From Massilia sp. YIM B02443 (GTDB lineage: Bacteria; Pseudomonadota; Gammaproteobacteria; Burkholderiales; Burkholderiaceae_D), in the NCBI RefSeq assembly GCF_030411955.1, contig NZ_JASNRA010000018.1, positions 1-57,770 on the forward strand: a stretch of 57,770 nt of DNA, in the 5' to 3' direction. This document shows, in pieces, positions 50,512-57,770 of this stretch (position 1 is the stretch's first letter; the number at the start of each line of letters is the position of its first letter). Below the pieces are notes generated by a model, which saw nothing but the letters and a program-made list of their open reading frames with translations, did no database searches and was not told the origin of the DNA. A program made the position numbers and the translations under genes.

Positions 50512-51132
50512 TCACTGGTTGACGGGCGAGGCCGGATCCATCAGCAATGCCATCACATCCTTGAGCTGGGCCTCGGTCAGGATGCCGCTGTGGCCGAAAC
50601 GCGGCATGTTGGAGCAGGCCGTAAACGCCTGTGCGTTATAGATTTTTCCCCAGGTGTACTTGAGCATCTCGTCGCTGCTGCCGCGGATCTTGCCGTAGTT
50701 GTAGAGGCTCGGCCCGATATTCCCGAACGAGATTTCCTGCTTCGAAATCTGGTGGCAGGCGTAGCAGTTGCCGCCGTTGATGCCGCCGACCTTGTCGGAC
50801 GACTGCATGCCGCGTCCGTTCTGGGCGACCTTCTCGCCCTCTTTCCAGTCGCCCAGGTACTTGCCGTCGGCGGGCTGGCGGATGTTCTTCATCTGCGTGG
50901 CTTCGATCCGTGCCGCGACCTCGGCCGGGCGCTCCTGCGGATACTGGCTGCATAGCTGCTGGGCTTCGTCCTGGGTGATGACGCGCTCCAGCGTCGCCGG
51001 CCCCTTCGAACGGAAGTCCTGCTTCAGCAAAGCGAGCGCGGCCTGCCGGTAATCGGGCTCGGCTGCGACGGTTGCGCAGCCGGCGGCAGCGGCTCCCAGC
51101 ACGACCATCAGCGTGGTTTTCAGTGGTGTCAT
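50512..51132 (-). CDS. soxX: Sox cytochrome subunit SoxX
   Basis: A 206-residue monoheme cytochrome. An N-terminal signal contains a possible lipobox (GAAAAGCAT, Cys19). The heme site is CYACH (123-127), and the probable axial Met176 is in CSNMPRFGHSG. A long region (30-110) before the heme is typical of the larger betaproteobacterial SoxX. Known: SoxAX joins thiosulfate to the SoxY Cys. It lies 9 bp after soxA. Confidence 0.93.
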   Translation of the reverse strand: MTPLKTTLMVVLGAAAAGCATVAAEPDYRQAALALLKQDFRSKGPATLERVITQDEAQQLCSQYPQERPAEVAARIEATQMKNIRQPADGKYLGDWKEGEKVAQNGRGMQSSDKVGGINGGNCYACHQISKQEISFGNIGPSLYNYGKIRGSSDEMLKYTWGKIYNAQAFTACSNMPRFGHSGILTEAQLKDVMALLMDPASPVNQ

Positions 51133-51141
51133 GCTGGCCTC

Positions 51142-51948
51142 CTATCGTTTCAGTGCCGGACCGGCGTACACGCCGCCGTCTGCGTTTTTCGCAAGGAACA
51201 TCGTGATCGCGGTGATCGCCTCGGATGCGTACATCGGCTCCGGAAAACGCTGCTGCCGGAAGCAGTCGTTCAGGCGGTGCTGCATGGTGCGTACCTCGCC
51301 TTGGGAAACGCGATAGGCAGGCCAGGTGGTGTAAGCCGCCTGAGCATTCGCCTTCTCTAGGATGTTCGGCAGTTCCTGGAGCCGGATGCGCTGGCCCGAG
51401 GCCGAATGGCAGGTGGCGCAAGCGAAGTCGTGTGCGCCCCCACGATAGAAGAACAGCTGCTTGCCCGTCTCGTATGCCTGCTTTTCCTTCGGATGCCTGG
51501 TCGACACCGCCATCGTGGCGCCGCGCGACTCGGCCGTGATGTAGGCGACGAGCGCTTCGATATCCGACTTCTTGCCGGACGCGCCGAAATGCTGCTTGGT
51601 GGCCTCGGCTTTACTGAGTCCCTGCAGGGTCATGCGGCAATGCAGCAAGCGTTGTTCGAGATCCATGACCTTGTCGACGTCCTGGAAGTAGCGCGGCAGT
51701 TCGGCATACGCGCCCTTGAGCACGCCCGGCCCTTTGCCGAAGTCACATCGCTCGAGCGAAGCATTCTTCGGACCTGCTTTCTTCTTCCACAATTCCTCAC
51801 CGCTCATTTCCCACAGCTCGGCGGGGTTGCCGTCGGCTAGCATCTGGCGGTATTTGGCGATCTCGTCGGTTGCCGACGATTGCGCCAACGCCGCGGCGCA
51901 TATGGCCAGCAGCGGCACTGCGACGAAACCGGAACGCATCCTGGTCAT
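51142..51948 (-). CDS. soxA: Sox cytochrome subunit SoxA (monoheme type)
   Basis: A 268-residue protein with a signal peptide (1-22). The only heme motif is CATCH (177-181). Cys229 in LNDCFRQQRFPEP is the expected heme ligand/active-site Cys that carries sulfur. The N-terminal half keeps the SoxA fold with Cys68 and Cys104, which in monoheme SoxA form a disulfide in place of the lost heme (known for the family; inferred here). Confidence 0.94.
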   Translation of the reverse strand: MTRMRSGFVAVPLLAICAAALAQSSATDEIAKYRQMLADGNPAELWEMSGEELWKKKAGPKNASLERCDFGKGPGVLKGAYAELPRYFQDVDKVMDLEQRLLHCRMTLQGLSKAEATKQHFGASGKKSDIEALVAYITAESRGATMAVSTRHPKEKQAYETGKQLFFYRGGAHDFACATCHSASGQRIRLQELPNILEKANAQAAYTTWPAYRVSQGEVRTMQHRLNDCFRQQRFPEPMYASEAITAITMFLAKNADGGVYAGPALKR

Positions 51949-52023
51949 GGCTGTCTCCTTTGAATATGTCTGTGCGGTCTGGCGCCGCGCATGCCTGCGC
52001 CCCAGTCCGGGGCGGCTCGTGCT

Positions 52024-52335
52024 TCAGCTGATGGTGCCTTCGTCGGTCCGGGTGTCGCCGGCGCTGTCGGTCCAGGTCACGCTGACCTTGTCGCCCTTGG
52101 CGGCGCCCTTGAACTTGAATGCCAGGAACGGGTCCTTCGACACAGAGGGACCGAAGTTCGCATCCAGCACGACCTTGTCCTTGACTTTCGCCACAAGCGT
52201 CTTGATGTAGTGGGCCGGAATCACTTTGCCGGACGCGTCCTTGCGTTGTCCGGTCTCCATGTCATGCCGCATCAAGACCTTCACCTCGACCGTGTCGCCA
52301 GCAAGGCTGGCGCGAATACGCATTGGGTCTGCCAT
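52024..52335 (-). CDS. soxZ: Sulfur-carrier chaperone SoxZ
   Basis: A 103-residue protein without a signal, starting at ATG 52335 (AAAGGA upstream). An immunoglobulin-like beta sandwich is shown by MRIRASLAGDTVEVKVLMRH DMETG, and the C-terminus by DKVSVTWTDSAGDTRTDEG. SoxZ co-exports and partners SoxY. It lies 28 bp after soxY. Confidence 0.94.
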   Translation of the reverse strand: MADPMRIRASLAGDTVEVKVLMRHDMETGQRKDASGKVIPAHYIKTLVAKVKDKVVLDANFGPSVSKDPFLAFKFKGAAKGDKVSVTWTDSAGDTRTDEGTIS

Positions 52336-52363
52336 GTTCTTTCCTTTCAATGAGCTTGATTGA

Positions 52364-52825
52364 TCAGCCGCCGCAGCCGCCGAGCGTGACCTTGATTTCC
52401 TTGCTGGCGACCAGCCATTTTCCGTCGGCGCGCACCAGCGCGTGCACGTTCGAGGTTGCTCCCATCTTGACCCGGGTGGTCACGGCCGCTTCGGTGCCCG
52501 CCGGGATATTGAAGCTGGCCGACATGGTGCTCGGATTCTTTTCCACCAGGACCGCCATAAAGTCGGTATTCGGTGCCTTGCTGGCGATCGATACCGGCAC
52601 CACGGCGCCGTTTTCGGCGATGTCCGGTCCGGTAATCGACACGTCGGTGCTGACCGTGAACTTGTCGCCGCCCAGTTCCTTAACCGCCGCCTCGAGGCTC
52701 TTGGCGTCGAAGACCTTCTGGCTCCATTCGGCCGCGAACACGTCGGCCGGTTTCAGCACCCCCGCGGCGAACGCGGCCCCCAGGATCGCGCTGATGCGCA
52801 TGACATTGCGTCGCTGTTGATTCAT
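52364..52825 (-). CDS. soxY: Sulfur-carrier protein SoxY
   Basis: A 153-residue protein. An N-terminal export signal with RRNVMRISAILG is followed by the SoxY beta domain and the swinging-arm end VTLGGCGG, whose Cys151 carries the sulfur intermediate. ATG 52825 follows GGAGG. It is followed by soxZ; upstream lies a pseudoazurin gene. Confidence 0.95.
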   Translation of the reverse strand: MNQQRRNVMRISAILGAAFAAGVLKPADVFAAEWSQKVFDAKSLEAAVKELGGDKFTVSTDVSITGPDIAENGAVVPVSIASKAPNTDFMAVLVEKNPSTMSASFNIPAGTEAAVTTRVKMGATSNVHALVRADGKWLVASKEIKVTLGGCGG

Positions 52826-52875
52826 ACCATCCTCCAATTGTTGAAAACGCTATGCTGCCGGAGCGGCATGCATGC

Positions 52876-53310
52876 TCACTTCACCTGCGCCATGTACTTG
52901 TCGAGGCGATCCTTGCTCATGACGAAGGACTTCGACAAAGCATCCGCCCCCTTCTTCGCCTCCGCCAGATTGACCGGCTTGCCGACCTGGATCACCCCGG
53001 CCATGGCCATCATCTTGTGCGGCTCGCACACGTAGACGTAGACACCTTCCTGGTCGAGCTTGACCGAGATTTCCTCGTCCGGCTTGCCTTTCCACGCGGC
53101 GGCGCCGGGCGGCGTGACGACCGAGGCGCTGTTGTGCGACGCATCGACCTTGATGAACTTGACGGTGTCGCCCTTGGCGACCTTCAGGAAACCCGGCTCG
53201 AAGACCATGGTGCCGTCCTTGCCGGTATTGAGCATCTTGACCTGGTGGTCGGCGGCCATCGCGCCTGCGCAGGCGAGCGATAGGATGAGTCCGGTTACGA
53301 CATGTTTCAT
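52876..53310 (-). CDS. Pseudoazurin (type 1 copper protein)
   Basis: A 144-residue protein with a signal peptide (1-19). The type 1 copper ligands are His59 (ASHNSASV), Cys95, His98 and Met103 (VYVCEPHKMMAM). The C-terminal helices are typical of pseudoazurin. It can shuttle electrons in the periplasm. Its place inside the sox operon, between soxD and soxY, suggests it accepts electrons from SoxAX/SoxCD and may donate to the cbb3-type oxidase (inference). Confidence 0.92.
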   Translation of the reverse strand: MKHVVTGLILSLACAGAMAADHQVKMLNTGKDGTMVFEPGFLKVAKGDTVKFIKVDASHNSASVVTPPGAAAWKGKPDEEISVKLDQEGVYVYVCEPHKMMAMAGVIQVGKPVNLAEAKKGADALSKSFVMSKDRLDKYMAQVK

Positions 53311-53364
53311 ATTGCTACATCTCCGTTAAGTATTGTTAACGGTACGGCTTGCGGCCGTACCGGT

Positions 53365-54438
53365 TTATTGCGGGGCCAGGATCCAGCCCACCAGCACCTT
53401 CAGGTCTTCTTCCTTCACGTGGGCCTGGGGAGGCATCGGGACCGGCCCCCAAGCGCCGCTGCTGCCTTGCCTGATCCTTTCGGCGAGCCGCGCGGGCGCA
53501 GCGGCATCGTCCTTGTATTTGGCGCGCACCGCGGCGAAGCTCGGGCCCATGACCTTGTTGTCGATACCGTGGCAAGCCAGGCAGGCGTTCCCCTGCAGCA
53601 GGGCGGTCGGCACGGAGCCGGCCGCGGCCTTGGCCGGTGCCGCCGGCGCTGTCACTGCTGCCGGCAACGCAGCTGCACTGGCGGCAGCGCGGGTGGCTGG
53701 CGCGGGACGGGTGGTATCGACGCCGCGGGTGGCGCCGAAGCCGCGGGTCTGCAAGGCCAGGTTGCCGTGGGCATTGCGCGCCGCTTCGGGCAGGGCCGAC
53801 CGGGGCGCCGGATCGACCGGGCAGTTCTTCATGCAGGCCACGCTGCGCACGTCGGGCTTGCCCTTGACATCCCACATCCCGTGCTTCGTCACCATGCCAT
53901 TGCGGTTAGGTATGCGCGCCTGGGCCTGCGCCATCGTTTTATCGGACAGCACGAAGTCCTCGGGAATGATCTCGCCCATGTTCAGCATGTAGGCGGTCAC
54001 CGCGTAGACTTCGTCGGTGGTGAGCGACTTCGGAGCGGTCCAGGGCATTGCGCGGTTGATGTAGTCCCAGAGCGTCGAGACGGTGGCGACTTTCATCAGG
54101 GTGGTTTTCTGCGGCTGGCGGCCGTTGGCGAGCGCGGCCACCCGGCCGGTCTTGACGTCTTCGGCCGTCGTACCGCCGACCAGCGGCGTGAATACCTCAT
54201 TCGATTCGCCGAAAGTGCCGTGGCAGGACGCGCATTTGCCTTCCCACACGACCTGGCCGGCCGCCACGGTGCCGGAACCTTTCGGCAAACCCTTGAAGTC
54301 GGGCCGCACGTCGATATCCCATGCCGCGACTTCACTGGGCGTCGCTGGGCGCCCAGGCAAGGCCTGGGGGCCGGCGAACACGGCCGCTGTCGCGACCGCC
54401 AGCAGCGCACCCGCCGCGAGCTCAATAGACCTGGACAT
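53365..54438 (-). CDS. soxD: Sulfur dehydrogenase cytochrome subunit SoxD
   Basis: A 357-residue diheme cytochrome: signal peptide (1-22), CASCHGTFGES (69-73), a Met-ligand region MPWTAPKSLT, an Ala/Pro linker (about 245-275), and a second heme CLACH (286-290). Known: with SoxC it oxidises SoxY-bound sulfane sulfur. ATG 54438 follows GGGAGGT and overlaps soxC by 17 bp. The second domain and long Ala-rich linker are well preserved. Confidence 0.92.
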   Translation of the reverse strand: MSRSIELAAGALLAVATAAVFAGPQALPGRPATPSEVAAWDIDVRPDFKGLPKGSGTVAAGQVVWEGKCASCHGTFGESNEVFTPLVGGTTAEDVKTGRVAALANGRQPQKTTLMKVATVSTLWDYINRAMPWTAPKSLTTDEVYAVTAYMLNMGEIIPEDFVLSDKTMAQAQARIPNRNGMVTKHGMWDVKGKPDVRSVACMKNCPVDPAPRSALPEAARNAHGNLALQTRGFGATRGVDTTRPAPATRAAASAAALPAAVTAPAAPAKAAAGSVPTALLQGNACLACHGIDNKVMGPSFAAVRAKYKDDAAAPARLAERIRQGSSGAWGPVPMPPQAHVKEEDLKVLVGWILAPQ

Positions 54439-55771
54439 TCGACACCTCCCCCGATTGCGCCACTTGCCAGGACTGGATCGCATTGTTGTGATAGATCGAG
54501 CGCGTGCCGCGCACCGCGCGCAGCTCGTTGATCTTTGGCTGGACGTAGCCGGTATCGTCGATTGCCCGCGATTGCAGGATGGTCGGCGCGCCGTTCCATT
54601 CCCAGTCGATGTTGAAGCGGGTCAGGCATTTGTCCAGCACCGGTGTTTCCAGCCGTGCCGTGCGCCAGTTGCGTCCGCCGTCGACCGAGACGTCGACCCG
54701 CTTGACCTTGCCCCGTCCGGACCAGGCCAGACCCGTAATGTTGTAGAAGCCGGTGTCCAGCAGGCGCTGGCCGGCCGACGGCGTGGTGATCACCGATTTG
54801 CACTCCTGGATCGAGGTGTACTGGCGGTAACTGCCGTCGGGCATGGCGTCCATGTAATGGATCGCCTCGTCCTTCGTCGCGTAGGGCTGGTCGCCAACCT
54901 CGATCCGGCGCAGCCACTTGACCCAGGAAACGCCCTGGATGCCGGGCACGACCAAGCGCAGCGGGTAGCCGTTCTCCGGACGCAGCATTTCGCCGTTCAT
55001 GGCCCAGGCGACGATGACGTCGTCGAGCGCCCTGTCGATGGGGATTGTGCGCGTCATCGACGAACCGTCCGCGCCTTCGGCCAGCACGACCTTGGCCTTG
55101 CGCTTGTCGTAGCCGCAGTCTTCCAGCAGCACCGACAGCGGCACGCCGGTGAACTCGCTGCAACTGAGCATGCCGTGCGAATACTGCACCGACGGGACGG
55201 CCACGTTGCCCCACTCCATGGCGGTATTCGCCCCGCATTCGATGAAATGCATGCGCGACACCGAGGGCATGCGCATCAGGTCATCCATCGTATAGACCTT
55301 CGCCTGCCTGACCAGTCCATTGATCATGAAGCGATGCTTGCTCGGATCGATGTCGTGCCATCCCTGGTGGTGGCGTTCGAAGTGCAGACCGGAGGGCGTG
55401 ATGATCCCGAACAGGCCCTGCAAGGGAGTAAAGGCCACGGAAGCCGCCGACACGCGGGTCAGCCCCGGGGATTCCCGGCGCTGCAGGTTGACCTCGAACT
55501 GGGACGGCATCCCGTAAGGCGCCGAGGCCACCGGCTTGCCCAGCGTGCGCGCATGTTCGGGCAGCGTCAGGATATTCAGGTCGCCCTCGCCTGCCTGGGC
55601 CAGGACTCCACCACTTGCCATTGCCGCACTGGCTGCGAGAAAGCTGCGGCGCAGAAATCCACGTCGCTCCTCGTTTAGGCCGTGCGCGCTGATGTCATTG
55701 ATTAGAGAGTGCTCGACAAAATTTTCTGGCGCCTTCACTACACGGCCGAACTTGCGAATCGGGTTACCCAT
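54422..55771 (-). CDS. soxC: Sulfur dehydrogenase molybdoprotein SoxC
   Basis: A 449-residue sulfite-oxidase-family protein. Tat signal RRGFLRRSFLAAS (about 36-48); Moco domain with HFIECGANTAMEW (Cys is the expected Mo ligand) and GVPLSVLLEDCG; dimerisation domain with VDVSVDGGRNW. Known: SoxC has no heme and works with SoxD. Its presence predicts full oxidation of thiosulfate to sulfate. It is the first gene of the sox run; tandem ATGATCAT repeats lie about 37-85 bp upstream. Confidence 0.94.
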   Translation of the reverse strand: MGNPIRKFGRVVKAPENFVEHSLINDISAHGLNEERRGFLRRSFLAASAAMASGGVLAQAGEGDLNILTLPEHARTLGKPVASAPYGMPSQFEVNLQRRESPGLTRVSAASVAFTPLQGLFGIITPSGLHFERHHQGWHDIDPSKHRFMINGLVRQAKVYTMDDLMRMPSVSRMHFIECGANTAMEWGNVAVPSVQYSHGMLSCSEFTGVPLSVLLEDCGYDKRKAKVVLAEGADGSSMTRTIPIDRALDDVIVAWAMNGEMLRPENGYPLRLVVPGIQGVSWVKWLRRIEVGDQPYATKDEAIHYMDAMPDGSYRQYTSIQECKSVITTPSAGQRLLDTGFYNITGLAWSGRGKVKRVDVSVDGGRNWRTARLETPVLDKCLTRFNIDWEWNGAPTILQSRAIDDTGYVQPKINELRAVRGTRSIYHNNAIQSWQVAQSGEVSNVQVY

Positions 55772-55807
55772 CTACTCCATCCTTACGATGAACAATAAAA
55801 TTACCGC

Positions 55808-55855
55808 ATGATCATATGCCTATATGAGCATATGATCATATGATCATATGATCAT
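55808..55855. promoter_or_regulatory. Tandem ATGATCAT palindromes (sox operator)
   Basis: The 8-bp palindrome ATGATCAT occurs at 55808, 55832, 55840 and 55848, the last three head to tail. They sit in the gap between the ArsR-type gene and soxC, just before soxC. Known: ArsR/BigR/SoxR repressors bind AT-rich inverted repeats. Binding by the adjacent regulator is inferred; slippage could change copy number. Confidence 0.65.
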
Positions 55856-55898
55856 ATAGAAGCTGAGCGCCTTCTACTTCGTCTTACCCGACAACTTA

Positions 55899-56264
55899 TT
55901 AGCTTCCTGTCATGAAATTTTCGAGCGCTGCCTGGTCTATCTGGCGGCTTTTCTTCACCTTTTCTGCCATGTGATTGCACACGGTGCGGCACAAGGCGAT
56001 GGTGTTCTGGTCTTCGATTCGGTAGTACACCTGCGCGCCGTCCTTGCGGCGCCCCAGGATGCGGGCACGGTATAGCATGTTCAGCTGGCGCGAGACGTTT
56101 GCCTGGGTTGCCCCAAGTTGCGTCACGATTGCCCCAACCGAACGCTCGCCATTACACAGGGCGTGGAGGATCTTCAAGCGTGTTGGTTCCGAGAGCAGGC
56201 TAAAGTAGTTCGAGACTTGTTCGAATACTTCTGCCATCTCCTCCTTGTCGAGATCCACATCCAT
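55899..56264 (-). CDS. soxR: ArsR-family sulfur-responsive repressor (SoxR/BigR-like)
   Basis: A 121-residue winged-helix protein: YFSLLSEPTRLKILHALCNGE, recognition helix TQANVSRQLNMLYRARIL, wing DGAQVYYRI. Cys37 in LHALCNGE sits where BigR/SqrR-type sensors have their first redox Cys; Cys92 and Cys96 are candidates for the second. Known: such Cys pairs form a tetrasulfide or disulfide with persulfides and release DNA. It is transcribed towards soxC, with AT-rich repeats both before it and after it. Confidence 0.87.
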   Translation of the reverse strand: MDVDLDKEEMAEVFEQVSNYFSLLSEPTRLKILHALCNGERSVGAIVTQLGATQANVSRQLNMLYRARILGRRKDGAQVYYRIEDQNTIALCRTVCNHMAEKVKKSRQIDQAALENFMTGS

Positions 56265-56284
56265 CGATTCAGTGCGCTGTGAAG

Positions 56285-56314
56285 TTATAAGCTTATGTGT
56301 TTATAAGCATATAA
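56285..56314. promoter_or_regulatory. AT-rich repeats upstream of the ArsR-type gene
   Basis: TTATAAGC occurs twice (56285 and 56301, 16 bp apart); ATAAGCTTAT (56287-56296) is a perfect palindrome, and TTATA/TATAA arms flank the second copy. The block begins about 20 bp upstream of the regulator start, suiting autoregulation. Its sequence differs from the ATGATCAT array before soxC. Confidence 0.55.
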
Positions 56315-56409
56315 CCATTAAGATCGATGTACAGCAAGATATTTCGATGCTGCAAAGCGGCATGCAGTGGCTTGTCGTGGTCCATACCACTATCGCTAAC
56401 ACAAGAGGC

Positions 56410-56979
56410 TTAGAATTCTCCGTTCGCAGCGCGATCAAGCATCTTCAGCATAGTTGCACGCACCTGCGTGACTCTCGTACGGAGATCGGGTGGCATAGGC
56501 CTCCCCAGTTTGATCAGGATGTCCATGTTCATCGCGTAGATCCAGAGGCCGTCGTGCTGCTCTACAACGGAAATCCGGCAGGGAAGGAACGCGGCCATCG
56601 CCGGACTGAAGTCGACAATCGCACGTGCAGTATCAGGATCGCAGTACGAGTAGACTTTCAGGAACCTCTGCGCCCGCCCGGAGCGCAGCGCCAGTTCGTT
56701 TGAAAGAAACAATTCGCCGACTGGTCGGAGGTTGTCTTCTGCTGCGACACTGGTGAACGCTTCTTCGATCTCCTGGATCGACACGCCAGGAGCGACCTTG
56801 CGCGACCAGGTGGCTGCCACAGCGGCATCGCCGCCGGCGTGTACCCACTTGCCAAACACCGTGGCAGCTTCGTGTCCGGCGCCCGGCTCGGTGCGCGCAA
56901 GGACGCCCAGGGTATTGCAGCCCGAAATCGTAGCTGCAAACGAAATGACGAGAGTGATATGGCGAATGGAAGGATGCAT
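56410..56979 (-). CDS. DUF302-domain lipoprotein
   Basis: A 189-residue protein with a lipoprotein signal (ISGCNTLG; Cys21). The C-terminal part is a DUF302-like domain: FLKVYSYCDPDTARAIVDFS, AAFLPCRISVVEQHDGLWIY, AMNMDILIKLG. Known: DUF302 proteins are common in sulfur-oxidation gene neighbourhoods; function unknown. Same strand as soxR but separated by 145 bp, which hold the soxR operator region. Confidence 0.72.
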   Translation of the reverse strand: MHPSIRHITLVISFAATISGCNTLGVLARTEPGAGHEAATVFGKWVHAGGDAAVAATWSRKVAPGVSIQEIEEAFTSVAAEDNLRPVGELFLSNELALRSGRAQRFLKVYSYCDPDTARAIVDFSPAMAAFLPCRISVVEQHDGLWIYAMNMDILIKLGRPMPPDLRTRVTQVRATMLKMLDRAANGEF

Positions 56980-57213
56980 GAGGTTGTTTCAGCCGGGAAT
57001 CGTGCCAGCAGCATATTCTTCAGGCAATTCCTGCGCAAGTAATTTGCATGGCTCCATCCGCGAACGCGACCTTGCTGGACATCGACACAGGCATACCCAA
57101 GCATGGCCCCTCATCACCATTTACTGTGATCGTGGCTGTCGCGCCTGAGCTTGCGCCAGCTTGTTCCTGCCCCCGGGGACATGCCTACCCCATGCGAAAA
57201 CCGCTACCGTTCG

Positions 57214-57770
57214 TCACAGTTCTCCATACGAGTGCAGGCCCGACAGGAACATATTCACGCCGATGAAGGCAAAGGTCGTCACCAGCAGGCCCACCACCGA
57301 CCACCAGGCGGCGACGCGGCCGCGCAGCCCGTTCATCAGGCGCAGGTGCAGCCAGGCCGCGTAGTTGAGCCAGACGATCAGGGCCCAGGTTTCCTTCGGG
57401 TCCCAGGACCAGTAGCCGCCCCAGGCCTCCGCCGCCCACAGCGCGCCCAGGATAGTGGCGACGGTGAAGAAAGCGAAGCCGACCGAGATCGACTTGTACA
57501 TCACGTCGTCCAGCACTTCCAGGCTGGGGAGGCGGTCGGCCAGGATGCCGTGGGATTTCAGCAGGTAGGCACAGCCGACCATCGCGGCCAGAGCGAAGGT
57601 GCCGTAGCCGATGAAGTTGGCCGGCACGTGGATCTTCATCCACCAGCTCTGCAGCGCCGGCACCAGGGGCTGGATTTGGGCGGCATCGCGCGACACCGTG
57701 TACCAGAGTAGAAAGACGACCGCTGCCGCGATGATCAATAGGACGAAGGCGCCCAACTGGAGCGTGGCGT
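57214..57770 (-). CDS. ccsB: Cytochrome c biogenesis protein CcsB/ResC (3' part)
   Basis: The C-terminal 185 residues of CcsB; the gene runs off the window edge (frame ATLQLGAFV is open at 57770). Features: the tryptophan-rich heme-handling motif WGGYWSWDPKETWALIVWL, a following conserved HLRL, and a terminal VNMFLSGLHSYG. Known: CcsBA (system II) attaches heme to c-type apocytochromes, and this window needs it for many (SoxA, X, D, CcoO, TsdA-like). Between its stop and 56980 no gene is seen. Confidence 0.92.
   Translation of the reverse strand, partial: ATLQLGAFVLLIIAAAVVFLLWYTVSRDAAQIQPLVPALQSWWMKIHVPANFIGYGTFALAAMVGCAYLLKSHGILADRLPSLEVLDDVMYKSISVGFAFFTVATILGALWAAEAWGGYWSWDPKETWALIVWLNYAAWLHLRLMNGLRGRVAAWWSVVGLLVTTFAFIGVNMFLSGLHSYGEL

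Noticed and set aside
57048..57213. Plus-strand frame overlapping the end of ccsB
   Set aside because: It runs into clear ccsB coding sequence on the other strand and has no ribosome-binding site or family features.

Overview
The window is GC-rich DNA that looks like a betaproteobacterium of the order Burkholderiales, most likely Oxalobacteraceae (Massilia-like). This rests on protein character, codon use and the form of a dif-like site. It is an inference from reading, not from a search.

Left end (1-3.3 kb): a decayed, plasmid-like or terminus-like patch. It holds a coiled-coil gene fragment, a near-canonical dif/XerCD site (869-896), a cluster of iteron-like repeats with a DnaA-box-like sequence (978-1242), a broken small ORF and an intact kfrA-type gene with palindromes upstream. 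From 3.3 to 10.4 kb lie envelope redox genes: two paralogous membrane-anchored TlpA thioredoxins, DsbD and DsbG, next to a QseBC/PmrAB-like two-component system. An MCP gene fragment sits between them.

Middle (10.5-40.9 kb): an IS3-type relic; a UDP-glucuronate/galacturonate and GT39 operon (11.4-15.3 kb); an aldo-keto reductase, an SDR, an ABC1/UbiB kinase and an MFS exporter; and a DUF6640 pseudogene. Next comes an unusual cbb3-type oxidase operon, ccoN-ccoO-diheme cytochrome-tsdA-like-ccoI, with an FNR-box-like site. Divergent from it is a lipid-carrier glycosylation operon (GT2-TVP38-ArnT-like), followed by an LTA-synthase-like sulfatase. A convergent operon encodes a response regulator, a histidine kinase, EptA, a PAP2 phosphatase and DgkA. 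Direct repeats of TTAA-containing hexamers with an 11-bp period precede the GT2 operon and the sulfatase gene. A weaker pair lies between tlpA and the first two-component system. This suggests one envelope-modification regulon.

Right end (40.9-57.8 kb): a sulfur-oxidation supercluster, nearly all on the minus strand. An ArsR-type regulator (SoxR/BigR-like) is followed by soxC, soxD, a pseudoazurin gene, soxY, soxZ, soxA, soxX, soxB, a rhodanese gene, soxW-like, an HbpS/GlcG-like gene, a soxH-like gene, a dsrE-like gene, a second SoxB-like metallophosphatase, a persulfide dioxygenase-rhodanese fusion and a split YeeE/YedE pair. A DUF302 lipoprotein gene and the 3' part of ccsB close the window.

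Taken together, thiosulfate could be oxidised in the periplasm by Sox (with SoxCD, so fully to sulfate) or by the TsdA-like cytochrome. Electrons could pass through pseudoazurin or c-type cytochromes to the cbb3-type oxidase. DsbD, TlpA and CcsB would support thiol reduction and cytochrome c assembly.
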